Source: Lentzea aerocolonigenes
GTDB taxonomy: Bacteria > Actinomycetota > Actinomycetes > Mycobacteriales > Pseudonocardiaceae
Direction of reading: 5' to 3'
NCBI RefSeq assembly: GCF_000955955.1
Contig: NZ_JYJG01000248.1
Span: 1 to 31,785 of the forward strand
Length of the DNA stretch: 31,785 bases
Shown: positions 23,892 through 31,740 of the stretch, in pieces
Layout of the letters: the number at the start of each line of letters is the position of its first letter
Position numbering within the stretch: position 1 is the stretch's first letter
Position numbers and translations under genes: made by a program
The notes under the pieces: model-generated
Databases searched by the model: none
The model's input: only the letters and a program-made list of their open reading frames with translations
Told to the model about the DNA's origin: nothing

Positions 23892-24314
23892 ATGGAACCT
23901 GTTGTCGGCGCCATCCCGAAAGTCGTGCGTTCCGAAGAGGAATGGCGCGCCCAGCTGAACCCCGCCGAGTACGCGGTGCTGCGCCAGGCAGGCACCGAGC
24001 GTCCGTGGACCGGCGAGTACACCGAGACCAAGACCGAGGGCATCTACGAGTGCCGTGCGTGTGGAGCCGAACTGTTCCGCAGCGACACCAAGTTCGACTC
24101 GCACTGCGGCTGGCCGTCGTTCTTCTCGCCGCTGGCCGGGGAGTCGGTCATCCTGCGTGAGGACCGCGAGCTCGGCATGGTCCGCGTCGAGGTGCTCTGC
24201 GCCACCTGCCACAGCCACCTCGGGCATGTTTTCGAAGGTGAGGGGTATCCCACTCCGACGGACCAGCGGTACTGCATCAACTCCGTCTCCTTGAAACTCG
24301 TTCCGTCCGAATAG
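23892..24314 (+). CDS. msrB: Peptide-methionine (R)-S-oxide reductase
   Basis: A 140-aa MsrB, which reduces methionine-R-sulfoxide in proteins using thioredoxin. The zinc site is formed by Cys54, Cys57 ('ECRACGAE'), Cys103 and Cys106 ('CATCHSHLGHVF'). The catalytic cysteine is Cys128 in 'RYCINSVSL'. 'FDSHCGWPSFF' (68-78) is the family signature and contains a further cysteine (Cys72) that may act in resolving. Length is typical and the gene is intact. The ATG follows TATAAAGGGAC, which gives a close ribosome-site-like GGGA. The neighbouring Cys-rich system downstream is redox-related in composition, but no link is shown. Confidence 0.94.
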   Translation: MEPVVGAIPKVVRSEEEWRAQLNPAEYAVLRQAGTERPWTGEYTETKTEGIYECRACGAELFRSDTKFDSHCGWPSFFSPLAGESVILREDRELGMVRVEVLCATCHSHLGHVFEGEGYPTPTDQRYCINSVSLKLVPSE

Positions 24315-24366
24315 GAGACTGGACCGGAGTCCGGCCACCAGGACCGGACCGACCTGGGAGGCACCC

Positions 24367-24429
24367 ATGTACTTCTTCGGTACCGATGGCGAAGGCTCCA
24401 GCGGAGTCGACGGCGGCTCGTCGAGCTGA
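24367..24429 (+). CDS. Possible 20-aa Gly/Ser-rich peptide
   Basis: A minimal frame: ATG at 24367, stop TGA at 24427-24429, with GGGAGG five to six bases upstream, an unusually good ribosome site. The peptide begins MYFFGTDGEG and ends GGSSS. The Gly/Ser-rich end echoes the tails of the proteins encoded downstream. It might be a leader peptide, a stand-alone small substrate of the same system (though without cysteine), or a chance frame. Confidence 0.35.
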   Translation: MYFFGTDGEGSSGVDGGSSS

Positions 24430-24440
24430 GCCGTGCGTTG

Positions 24441-24480
24441 TAGCCACCAAGAGTGAGCTATAGCCACAAATCAGTGACAG
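24441..24480. repeat. Tandem 20-bp imperfect direct repeat upstream of the Cys-tail cluster
   Basis: Two 20-base units lie end to end. Each begins TAGCCAC and carries AGTGA at the same relative position (TAGCCACCAAGAGTGAGCTA, then TAGCCACAAATCAGTGACAG). The period of about two helical turns would put both heptamers on one face of the DNA, as in direct-repeat activator sites. It lies 107 bases before the first cluster gene, in a stretch noticeably AT-richer than its surroundings. Confidence 0.5.
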
Positions 24481-24586
24481 AAGACGGACAACCCTAAGGC
24501 TTCGTCAACAAGCATTGCGGGCATGTGGCCCGGACCACACCATGGACTCCACCGAAGCATTTCGGGGCAGTCAGGGGGTGGCTCAC

Positions 24587-25489
24587 ATGCCGTGGGGATT
24601 GTCTGGACCGGAGTTCCTTCAGCTGTACTGGATCGGGCTGGCACTGGCCGTGCTGGTCGCGATCGTCGTCCGGGTTCGCGTGCGGGCTGGGCACAGTTCC
24701 CAGCCCGTGCGCTCCCTGGACATGGACGAGCTCGCATATCTTGCGGGCGGTCCACGACGGGTCGTCGAGACCTCCATCGCGCGTCTGCTCACCGCGGGTG
24801 AGCTGCGCACTTCACGGCGTGGCACCGTTCAGGTCACGTCCACCACGAACTCGCTGAACAAGGTGGACCGCGCCGTCATCACCGACAGCCAGCGCTACAC
24901 CAACCGCACGGTCAACCTGATGGTCCCCGCCGTCTCCAAGGACGGCGCCGTGACCGAGATCGGCCGGCGGCTGGAGGAGATGGGTCTCGTCGTCCACCCG
25001 GACGTCGCGAAAAGCGCACTGCGCAAGGGATCCATCGCGTTGTGGGTGCTGCTCGCGGTCGGTGTCGTCCGCCTGGTCAACGGCCTCGCGATCGGTGCGC
25101 CCGTCGGGTACCTGGCGTTGCTGCTCCTGCTCACCGGCGCGGTCATCTTCATCCTGACGCGCCGCGGCAAGAACCTGCGCACGCGCAAGGGGAACGTCGT
25201 GCTCAGCGAGGCTCGTACCTCCTCCAGCAGCAGGATGGCCACGTCCGACGACGCCCTGTACGCGGGCGCGGCCGGGCTCGTTCTCTTCGGCGGCTTGGCC
25301 GTGTACCCGGATCTGGCGGTGCGCAGCTCGTTGCTCGCCTCGTCCGGCAGTGGGTCGAGCTACAGCGGTTACAGCGGTGACGGCGGCAGCTACAGCTCGT
25401 GTTCGTCGAGTTCTTCTTCGTGTTCAAGCGGAAGCAGCTGCGGTGGAGGCGGCGGCTGTGGTGGCGGCTGCGGCGGAGGCGGCGGCTGA
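24587..25489 (+). CDS. TIGR04222-type membrane protein with Cys/Gly/Ser tail (A)
   Basis: A 300-aa protein starting MPWGLSGPEFLQLYW. The first span (about residues 8-30) precedes a cytoplasmic-type domain with 'LAYLAGGPRRVVETSIARLLTAGELRTSRRG', the hallmark of the TIGR04222 family. Two further spans ('WVLLAVGVVRL', 'LALLLLLTGAVIFIL') and a loop follow. The last 50 residues are almost only Ser, Gly, Tyr and Cys, with five cysteines, ending CGGGCGGGGG. I chose the ATG at 24587 because GGGGGTGG lies just upstream; the frame is open to 24515. It is first of three paralogues before an MNIO enzyme. In this family the low-complexity tail is typical, and its role is unknown. Confidence 0.8.
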   Translation: MPWGLSGPEFLQLYWIGLALAVLVAIVVRVRVRAGHSSQPVRSLDMDELAYLAGGPRRVVETSIARLLTAGELRTSRRGTVQVTSTTNSLNKVDRAVITDSQRYTNRTVNLMVPAVSKDGAVTEIGRRLEEMGLVVHPDVAKSALRKGSIALWVLLAVGVVRLVNGLAIGAPVGYLALLLLLTGAVIFILTRRGKNLRTRKGNVVLSEARTSSSSRMATSDDALYAGAAGLVLFGGLAVYPDLAVRSSLLASSGSGSSYSGYSGDGGSYSSCSSSSSSCSSGSSCGGGGGCGGGCGGGGG

Positions 25490-25587
25490 CCCCGTTTTCC
25501 GTTGATCGGTCCTGTTCAGGTAACACCAGGAACCCAGGGGTAGATCTCACGTCGAAGATGCACTGGCACCAGTGAAGGGGAGTGCTG

Positions 25588-26475
25588 ATGGCCAAGTCTT
25601 CGACACCGGGTCCGGACTGGAGACCGGAAGAGATCGGGTTCCTGGCAGGGGGACCGGGCAGGGCGGCGGAGACCGCGCTGGCCCGGCTGATGGACGGCGG
25701 TCTCGTGCGGATCTCCCGAGAGGGACTCGTGACCGCCGTCCACCAGAACGGTCACGGCGCCACGACGCGGATCGAGTCGTTCATCCTCAACGCGCTGAAC
25801 GGCGCGGGCCGCCCGATCGGTCACGTGGTCGGCCCGGCGTCGCACAGCCAGGAGATGGGCTCGCTGCGGCAGAGCCTGACCGACCGGGCGATCATCCGCA
25901 GGCGGTGGGGCAAGGCGAGCGGGGGCGCGACGGCGTTGCGGGTGCTGCTGACCCTGGCCGGTATCGGGTTCCTGGTGGCGACGTTCGCCACCGACCGGGC
26001 TTTCCTGGCCGGCACGATCGTGGCGTGGTTCCTGGCGTTCCTGCTGCGCGGCAAGAAGATGCTCACCCCGATGGGCAAGGGCGTGCTGGGGTACGCGCGG
26101 ACGCACCAGCGCGGCCGCGTCGACGCGGTGGCGGTGTACGGGCTGAGGGGCGTGATGGGGCGTCAGCGGGTCGCGGACCTGTTCGGCCTGCCTCCCAACG
26201 TCCTGCACGCGGCGCCGCTGCGGCTGCAGCACGCCAAGAGGAAGTCGCGTTCGGACAGTGGCGGCGGCTGCGGATCGGGCTGCAGCGGCTGCGGCAGTGT
26301 GTCCAGTTGCTCCACCAGTAGTTGTTCGAGCAACAGCTGCAACAGCAGCAGTAGCTGCAGCAGTTCTAGTTGCAGCAGCAGCTCCAGCAGCTGTTCGAGC
26401 AGCAGTAGCAGTTGCAGTAGCAGCAGTTCGAGCTGCAGCAGCTCGAGCAGCAGCTGCAGCAGTTCCAGCAGTTGA
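25588..26475 (+). CDS. TIGR04222-type membrane protein with heptad Cys/Ser tail (B)
   Basis: A 295-aa paralogue starting MAKSSTPGPDWRPEE. '[30 protein letters not shown]' matches the conserved N-terminal block, but the first membrane span of protein A is absent. Two adjacent spans lie around residues 108-148 ('LRVLLTLAGIGFLVATFA', 'GTIVAWFLAFLLRG'). A second small domain ('VDAVAVYGLRGVMGRQRVADLFGLP') follows. The tail from about residue 229 has 12 cysteines; the last five are spaced exactly seven apart by six serines each. The ATG at 25588 follows GAAGGGGAG. The gap to the next gene is 11 bases. The tail is a likely substrate for the downstream MNIO enzyme. Confidence 0.82.
   Translation: MAKSSTPGPDWRPEEIGFLAGGPGRAAETALARLMDGGLVRISREGLVTAVHQNGHGATTRIESFILNALNGAGRPIGHVVGPASHSQEMGSLRQSLTDRAIIRRRWGKASGGATALRVLLTLAGIGFLVATFATDRAFLAGTIVAWFLAFLLRGKKMLTPMGKGVLGYARTHQRGRVDAVAVYGLRGVMGRQRVADLFGLPPNVLHAAPLRLQHAKRKSRSDSGGGCGSGCSGCGSVSSCSTSSCSSNSCNSSSSCSSSSCSSSSSSCSSSSSSCSSSSSSCSSSSSSCSSSSS
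26371..26454 (+). repeat. Four 21-nt coding repeats (Cys + six Ser)
   Basis: Four consecutive 21-base units encode one Cys and six Ser, followed by a shortened fifth unit before the stop. Serine is written with AGC, AGT, TCG and TCC in a different order in each unit, so the protein pattern is far more regular than the DNA. This argues for selection on the protein and against recent slippage. Confidence 0.8.
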
Positions 26476-26486
26476 GGGGGAAACTG

Positions 26487-27311
26487 ATGGCAACACCGAC
26501 GACCACACAAGTGCCGCGGCTGTCCGCGGAAGAGGCCGGCTACCTGACCGCCGGACCCGGTCGTGCGGCCGAGACCGTGCTGGCCCGGCTGATCGACGTC
26601 GGCGCGGTGCGGGTGTCCCGCGACGGCCACGTCACCGCCGTGCTCCAGAACGACTACAAGGCGACCACGAGCGTCGAGGCGCGGATCCTCAGCTACGCGC
26701 GGACGCCGGTCCAGTTCGACACGATCGTGCAGTCGACCGCGAACTGCAACGAGATGGCGGCGCTGAACCAGTACCTGCGCGACCGCGGGCTCGCGCAACT
26801 CCCCCGCCGCAGCAACCCGGTGTGGGGCGTCTACCTGGCCCTCGCGTTTCTCCTGGTCCTGCTCAGCTTCTCGGTGCCGGTGGTCCTGCTCGGTGTGCCG
26901 ATCGCCGCGGCGATCGCCCTCTGGCAGCGGGGCCGGCAAGCGGTCACCGCGACGGGCAAGGCGGCGCTGCGGCAGGTGACCGCGACCGACCGGGTCCACG
27001 CCGTGGCGCTCTACGGCTTCTGCGGCAAGATCAACGGCCAGGCGGTCGCCGACCTGTTCGAGCTGTCCCAGAGCATCGTCAAGATGTTGCCGCTCAAGCA
27101 GTCCCGCAGGTCGCGGTCCTCTTCGTACAGTGGTGCCGGCTCCGTGTCGAGCTGCAGCAGCTGCGGCAGCGGGTGTGGTAGCAGCAGCTGTGCTTCGAGC
27201 AGCAGCTGTTCGTCGAGCGGCAGCAGCTGTTCGTCGGGTAGTAGTTGTTCGTCAGGTAGTAGTTGTGGCGGCGGCAGCAGCAGTTGCGGTGGCGGCGGAG
27301 GAGGCTCCTGA
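26487..27311 (+). CDS. TIGR04222-type membrane protein with Cys/Ser/Gly tail (C)
   Basis: A 274-aa paralogue starting [16 protein letters not shown]. It has the same block, '[30 protein letters not shown]', two adjacent spans about residues 113-150 ('[21 protein letters not shown]'), and '[24 protein letters not shown]'. The final 64 residues hold nine cysteines in Ser/Gly, the middle ones spaced six or seven apart. GAGGGGGAAA precedes the ATG at 26487; a TTG at 26472 overlapping the previous stop is less likely. Its stop overlaps the MNIO start as TGATG, so enzyme and putative substrate are translationally coupled. Confidence 0.82.
   Translation: MATPTTTQVPRLSAEEAGYLTAGPGRAAETVLARLIDVGAVRVSRDGHVTAVLQNDYKATTSVEARILSYARTPVQFDTIVQSTANCNEMAALNQYLRDRGLAQLPRRSNPVWGVYLALAFLLVLLSFSVPVVLLGVPIAAAIALWQRGRQAVTATGKAALRQVTATDRVHAVALYGFCGKINGQAVADLFELSQSIVKMLPLKQSRRSRSSSYSGAGSVSSCSSCGSGCGSSSCASSSSCSSSGSSCSSGSSCSSGSSCGGGSSSCGGGGGGS
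27208..27267 (+). repeat. Coding repeats in tail of protein C
   Basis: Units of 21, 18 and 18 bases, each starting TGTTCGTC, encode Cys-Ser-Ser-(Ser)-Gly-Ser-Ser. The last two 18-base units differ at a single base, so this part may reflect a recent duplication, unlike the scrambled codons of protein B. Confidence 0.7.
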
Positions 27312-28129
27312 TGGCGGGGATCACGGACCTGGGCGTCGGCATCGGCTGGCGTTCGGAGATCGACCTGACCGTGGAGCGGCTGCCCGGCGTGGACTTCGTC
27401 GAGGTGGTCGCCGAGAACCTCCACATCGGACACCTGCCGGAGTCGGTGACGTTGCTGCTGGAGCGCGGGATTCCGGTGCTCCCCCACGCCGTCTCGTTGT
27501 CGCTGGGCGGCGCGGACCCGGTCGACCTGAACCGCGTCGAGCACCTCGGCAAGATCGCCGAGGCGGTCGGCGCGCCGATGGTGAGCGACCACGTGTGCTT
27601 CGTCCGCGCCGGTGGCCTCGACTCCGGCCACCTGATGCCGGTGCCGCGCACCAAGGACGCGCTCGACGTGCTCGTCGCGAACGTCAGGCTGGCGCAGCAG
27701 AACCTGCCGGTGCCGCTCGCGCTGGAGAACGTCGCGGCGCTGCTGGAGTGGCCGGACGGTGAGCTCACCGAGGGCCAGTTCCTCGCCGAGCTGGTCGAGC
27801 GCACGGACTGCTGGCTGCTCGTCGACGTCGCGAACCTGTACGCCAACGCCCGCAACATCGGCACGGACCCGGAGCGGTTCCTGGACGAGATCCCGTTGGA
27901 GCGCCTGGCTTACGTGCACGTCGCCGGCGGCGAGCAGCACGGGGACGTCTACCACGACACGCACGCCCACGCGGTGCTACCGGAAGTTCTCGGCGTTCTC
28001 GACGAACTGTGCTCGCGGGTGACACCACCCGGTGTTTTGCTGGAACGCGACGACAACTACCCGTCGGACACCGAAATCGCGAGCGAACTCGCCGCGATCC
28101 GCGCCGTGGTGGACAAGCGCCGTGGGTGA
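27311..28129 (+). CDS. DUF692/MNIO multinuclear iron-dependent oxidative enzyme
   Basis: A 272-aa TIM-barrel protein of the DUF692 family (MbnB, TglH, BufB, ChrH). These use two or three iron ions and oxygen to modify cysteines of ribosomal peptides. Expected metal ligands are visible: Glu35 ('[10 protein letters not shown]'), His59 ('[11 protein letters not shown]'), Asp93-His94 ('VSDHVCF'), Glu139-Asn140 ('LALENVA'), Asp172 and Asn175 ('[13 protein letters not shown]'), His203 ('YVHVAGG'), Asp216 and His218 ('YHDTHAH'), Glu245 ('LLERDDNYP'). So it should be active. The start overlaps the stop of tail protein C as TGATG, and the stop lies inside the start of the next gene. No classical short precursor is adjacent; the three Cys-rich tails are the obvious candidates. 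Confidence 0.92.
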   Translation: MAGITDLGVGIGWRSEIDLTVERLPGVDFVEVVAENLHIGHLPESVTLLLERGIPVLPHAVSLSLGGADPVDLNRVEHLGKIAEAVGAPMVSDHVCFVRAGGLDSGHLMPVPRTKDALDVLVANVRLAQQNLPVPLALENVAALLEWPDGELTEGQFLAELVERTDCWLLVDVANLYANARNIGTDPERFLDEIPLERLAYVHVAGGEQHGDVYHDTHAHAVLPEVLGVLDELCSRVTPPGVLLERDDNYPSDTEIASELAAIRAVVDKRRG

Positions 28130-28493
28130 AATGATCGGGAGCAATGACCTTTCGGCCGCACGCGAAAGGCTTGCCAAGCAGCAAGAAGCACTGCTCATTG
28201 CTTTGCTCGCGAAAGGACCTGTTCCCGCGGGATTCGACGAACAACGCTTCGACGTCGAACGTCGTGCTTTGCTGTCGAAACGCCGCGGCATCGTGCGGAT
28301 GCTGGGACCCGCGGTCGCCGACGAGCTCGGCGACCGGTTCCGGCCGCTCTTCGACGCGTACGCCGTGGAAAACCCGCGTCGTGCGGGCTCACGCGCGCGC
28401 GAGGATGCCGCATCGTTCGCCGAATGGTGCCGGGCCGCAGGAGAACTGTCAGTGAAACGCAAGGCGCGCTGGAAGTTCTGGCAGTCGAACTGA
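28122..28493 (+). CDS. Small MNIO partner-like protein
   Basis: A 123-aa helical, basic protein; GTG at 28122 overlaps the MNIO stop by eight bases, and ATG at 28131 is the alternative start. It contains '[20 protein letters not shown]', '[29 protein letters not shown]' and '[18 protein letters not shown]', ending '[11 protein letters not shown]'. From memory, the pattern PxGFDxxRxxxxxRALLxKRxxxV...LGxxFRPLFxxYA resembles a C-terminal extension found fused to some actinomycete DUF692 proteins; here it would be a separate gene. A substrate-binding or scaffolding role beside the enzyme, like TglI or BufC, is inferred and not shown. Confidence 0.75.
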   Translation: MGEMIGSNDLSAARERLAKQQEALLIALLAKGPVPAGFDEQRFDVERRALLSKRRGIVRMLGPAVADELGDRFRPLFDAYAVENPRRAGSRAREDAASFAEWCRAAGELSVKRKARWKFWQSN

Positions 28494-28564
28494 CGGGCGA
28501 ACAGAACACCGCCCGAAATCCCCCGTTCAGCCCTGTGTGACCCCGGCCACCATCGATACGTTCG

Positions 28565-28585
28565 AAAGGGTCGGGGGACCTTTTT
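28565..28585 (+). terminator. Possible terminator after the MNIO operon
   Basis: AAAGGGTC, a GGGG loop, and GACCTTT pair with one bulged G, and the run continues as T to 28585. This is a modest GC stem followed by Ts, placed 72 bases after the last operon gene and 74 bases before the protease start. It would separate the two transcripts. The rest of the 28494-28658 gap shows nothing else. Confidence 0.4.
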
Positions 28586-28658
28586 CACATTGCGACAGGA
28601 GGTTTTCCGGCCTGCGCGGACCACAGCGCGCAGCAATTCGAACCATGAGGGGATTCGA

Positions 28659-31600
28659 ATGCGCGGAAAATCGAAAGCGTTAGGCGCCGCCCTCGCGGCA
28701 CTGGCACTGACAGCGGGAACGGCGACACAAGCGTCGGCAGCACCACGGGCCAACAGCCCGAAACAGACGATCGACGAGGTCACGCTCGTCAGCGGTGACA
28801 AGGTCCTGCTGGGACAGGGTCAGCAGGTCGTCGCGATTCAGCCCGGCGACGGCCGCACGGGCATGACGTTCAAGACCCACCGAGGTGCCGACGGGCACAC
28901 GACGGTCGTGCCGAAGGACGCGTTCGGGCCCCTGGCGGCGGGCCGGCTCGACCGCAGACTGTTCGACGTCACCACGTTGCTGGAGTTCGGCTACCGCGAC
29001 CGGATGCCGTTGATCGTGGACGGTCACGCGAGACTCGCGGCGCGATCCTCGGACGACTGGACCGCTCTCAAGGCCGAGGCGGATTCCGGCGACAAGGTCT
29101 GGCTCGACGGCATCCGCAAGCCGACGCTGGACCGCAGCGTCAAGCAGATCGGCGCACCTGCCGCCCACGAGCGCGGCATCACCGGCAAGGGCGTGAAGGT
29201 CGCGATCGTCGACACCGGCGTGGACGAGAACCACCCGGACCTCAAGGGTCAGCAGATCGCGGAGAAGAACTTCACCACCGATCCCGACAACACCGACCAC
29301 GTCGGCCACGGCACGCACGTCGGTTCGACGGTGGCGAGCCACGACTCGAAGTACGGCGGCGTCGCACCAGGAGCGCAACTGATCGACGCCAAGGTGTGCA
29401 TCGAGTTCGGCTGCCAGGAGTCCTGGATCCTCGACGGCATGCGCTGGGCAGCAGAGCAGGGCGCCCAGGTCGTCAACATGAGCCTCGGCGGTGGCGACAC
29501 CGAGGAGATCGACCCGCTGGAGCAGGCGGTCAACGAGCTGACGGCCAAGTACGGCACGTTGTTCGTCATCGCGGCCGGCAACTCGGGTGGCACCGGCACG
29601 GTCAGCTCGCCCAGCACCGCGGAGGCCGCGCTGTCCGTCGGCGCCGTGGACCGCGACGACTCGCTCGCCCCGTTCTCCAGCAGAGGCCCTCGCGTTGGAG
29701 ACAGCGGCCTCAAGCCCGAGGTGACCGCACCGGGCGTCGGCATCGTCGCGGCGGCGGCAGGCACCAACGGCGAGCACGTCGCGTTCAGCGGCACGTCGAT
29801 GGCGACGCCGCACGTGGCGGGCGCGGCGGCGTTGCTGAAGTCGCAGCACCCTGAGTGGACGCCGGCGCAGCTGAAGTCGGTGCTGGCCACCACGGCCAAG
29901 CCGACCGCGGGCCTCAGCGCGTTCGACCAGGGCGCGGGCCGCATCGACGTCTCCAAGGCGATCAACCAGGTGCTGACCGCGGACGTCGTCGCGGTGAACC
30001 TCGGCCGGCACGAGTGGCCGCACGGTGACGACAAGCCGGAGACCAAGGCGATCACGTACTCGAACCCGACCGACGCGCCGATCACGCTGGACGTGAAGCT
30101 GACCAGCGGTGCGCCGCAGGGCATGTTCGCGCTGAGCAGCTCGAACGTCACGGTTCCCGCCAAGGGCACCGCGTCCGTCAACGTCACCGGCGACACCCGC
30201 GCCGGCACCCAGGACGCCACGTACACCGGCGAGGTCGTCGCCACGTCCGGCACGCACACCGTCCGCACGCTCGTCGGCGTCGACCGCGAGGTGGAGAGCT
30301 ACACCCTCGCGATCGACCTGACCGGCCGCGACGGACAGGAGCCCGCCAACGCGCTGACGTTCATCGACGGCCTGGACAACAGGGCGTTCAAGCCCGTCTT
30401 CGGCGGTGACCAGAAGGTCCGCCTGCCCAAGGGCACCTACGTGGTCGACTCGTCGATCACCTCGCCCACGACCTTCGACATGGTGATCCAGCCGACGGTG
30501 AAGCTGACCGGTGATCTGACGATCAAGCTGGACGCGAGCCTCGCGCAGCCGATCGACGTGAAGGCGCCGGAACCCACCGGCACCTTCGTGGTCGGCGACC
30601 TCTCCTGGAGGCGCACGTACGGCACCGCGACCGTGGGAGCGGGGCTGATCTCGTTCGGCGGCTTCGACGGCGTCGGCGCGGTGCAGATGGGCGGTCCGCT
30701 CTCGCCGAAGGAGATGGCGTCGCTGACCACGTTGCACGCGAACTCGGCAGCCGACGCGAACGTCTACTACCGGCTGTCGTACCCGGTCGGCGGCACGCTG
30801 CCGACGGGTCTGACGCGCGCGCCGAGCAAGAAGGACCTGGCTCGCGTCGAGGCCACCATCGGCGGTCTCAAGCCGGACAGCCAGGCGACCAAGGGCGAGT
30901 TCCCGTTGTCGGTGCACGGGATCGGCGGCGGTTCGGCGCTCTACCCGGTGCCGGCGGGCAGCAAGGCCGTCGACTACGTGACGACCGAGGACGTGCGCTG
31001 GCAGTCGATCGTGCGCATCGTCCACGCGAACGGCAGCCAGGAGCAGACGATCTCCGGGCTTCGCACGTACGAGCCGGGCAGGACGTACCAGGAGCGGGAG
31101 AACCAGCCGGTGTTCTCGCCCGCGCTGCCCGAGTCGCCGTACCCGTACGGCCAGCGCAACGGCACGCAGCTGTTCGTCGGAGTGCCGATGCTGAGCGACG
31201 CGAACAACGGCCAGGGCGGCTCCACTGTGGACGGTTTCAAGGTGTCTCTTCACCGCAACGGCGCGTTGATCGGCGAGAACGACGGCGGCAGCTTCCAGAA
31301 CGTGCCGCTGCCGGACGCCGACTTCCGCCTGGAGGCGAACCTCGACCGCAGCAAGCAGTTCGAGTTCAGCAGCAAGATCTCCGCGGCGTGGACGTTCAGG
31401 TCCAAGGGTGTGCCGGGCGAGATCAGCACCATCCCGCTGAACGTGGTGCGGTTCGCGCCGAAGCTCGACGACAACGGTGCGGTGCCCGCGGGAACGTTGC
31501 AGCGCATCGGGTTGCTCACGCAGTCGTCGGGTGACACCGGCAAGGTGCGCGTCACCGGCGTGCAGTACTCGCACGACGACGGTGCTTCGTGGCGCAACGC

Positions 31601-31733
31601 GGGCGTGGTCGGCAACAGCGCGTTGATCTACCACCCGCAGGGCTCGAAGTGGACCTCGCTGAAGGCCACCGCGAAGGACGCCAAGGGCAACACCGTGGAG
31701 ATCACGGTGATCCACGCCTACAAGGTGAGCTAG
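28659..31733 (+). CDS. Secreted subtilisin-family (S8) serine protease
   Basis: A 1024-aa extracellular protease. A signal peptide at residues 1-28 (MRGKSKALGAALAALALTAG, AxA-type site) is followed by a propeptide to about 155. The S8 catalytic triad is complete: Asp185 ('VAIVDTGVDENHPDL'), His217 ('GHGTHVGS') and Ser380 ('FSGTSMATPHVAG'); 'VIAAGNSG' holds the oxyanion Asn. The last 550 residues are beta-rich repeats of Fn3-like or adhesion type without a sortase motif, so it is probably released. The ATG at 28659 with GAGGGG upstream is chosen over the open frame to 28590 because it begins the signal peptide. It follows the MNIO operon but probably has its own promoter. Confidence 0.92.
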   Translation: MRGKSKALGAALAALALTAGTATQASAAPRANSPKQTIDEVTLVSGDKVLLGQGQQVVAIQPGDGRTGMTFKTHRGADGHTTVVPKDAFGPLAAGRLDRRLFDVTTLLEFGYRDRMPLIVDGHARLAARSSDDWTALKAEADSGDKVWLDGIRKPTLDRSVKQIGAPAAHERGITGKGVKVAIVDTGVDENHPDLKGQQIAEKNFTTDPDNTDHVGHGTHVGSTVASHDSKYGGVAPGAQLIDAKVCIEFGCQESWILDGMRWAAEQGAQVVNMSLGGGDTEEIDPLEQAVNELTAKYGTLFVIAAGNSGGTGTVSSPSTAEAALSVGAVDRDDSLAPFSSRGPRVGDSGLKPEVTAPGVGIVAAAAGTNGEHVAFSGTSMATPHVAGAAALLKSQHPEWTPAQLKSVLATTAKPTAGLSAFDQGAGRIDVSKAINQVLTADVVAVNLGRHEWPHGDDKPETKAITYSNPTDAPITLDVKLTSGAPQGMFALSSSNVTVPAKGTASVNVTGDTRAGTQDATYTGEVVATSGTHTVRTLVGVDREVESYTLAIDLTGRDGQEPANALTFIDGLDNRAFKPVFGGDQKVRLPKGTYVVDSSITSPTTFDMVIQPTVKLTGDLTIKLDASLAQPIDVKAPEPTGTFVVGDLSWRRTYGTATVGAGLISFGGFDGVGAVQMGGPLSPKEMASLTTLHANSAADANVYYRLSYPVGGTLPTGLTRAPSKKDLARVEATIGGLKPDSQATKGEFPLSVHGIGGGSALYPVPAGSKAVDYVTTEDVRWQSIVRIVHANGSQEQTISGLRTYEPGRTYQERENQPVFSPALPESPYPYGQRNGTQLFVGVPMLSDANNGQGGSTVDGFKVSLHRNGALIGENDGGSFQNVPLPDADFRLEANLDRSKQFEFSSKISAAWTFRSKGVPGEISTIPLNVVRFAPKLDDNGAVPAGTLQRIGLLTQSSGDTGKVRVTGVQYSHDDGASWRNAGVVGNSALIYHPQGSKWTSLKATAKDAKGNTVEITVIHAYKVS

Positions 31734-31740
31734 AAAACGA

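Noticed and set aside
24441..24480. Calling the tandem repeat a SARP box
   Set aside because: The spacing is 20 bp, not the usual 11 or 22 bp heptamer period, and no SARP (BTAD) gene is present. It is kept only as a generic direct repeat.
26341..26475. Regular short repeats that might suggest a CRISPR array or minisatellite
   Set aside because: They are in-frame Cys/Ser codons of protein B with synonymous variation; there are no spacers and no cas genes.
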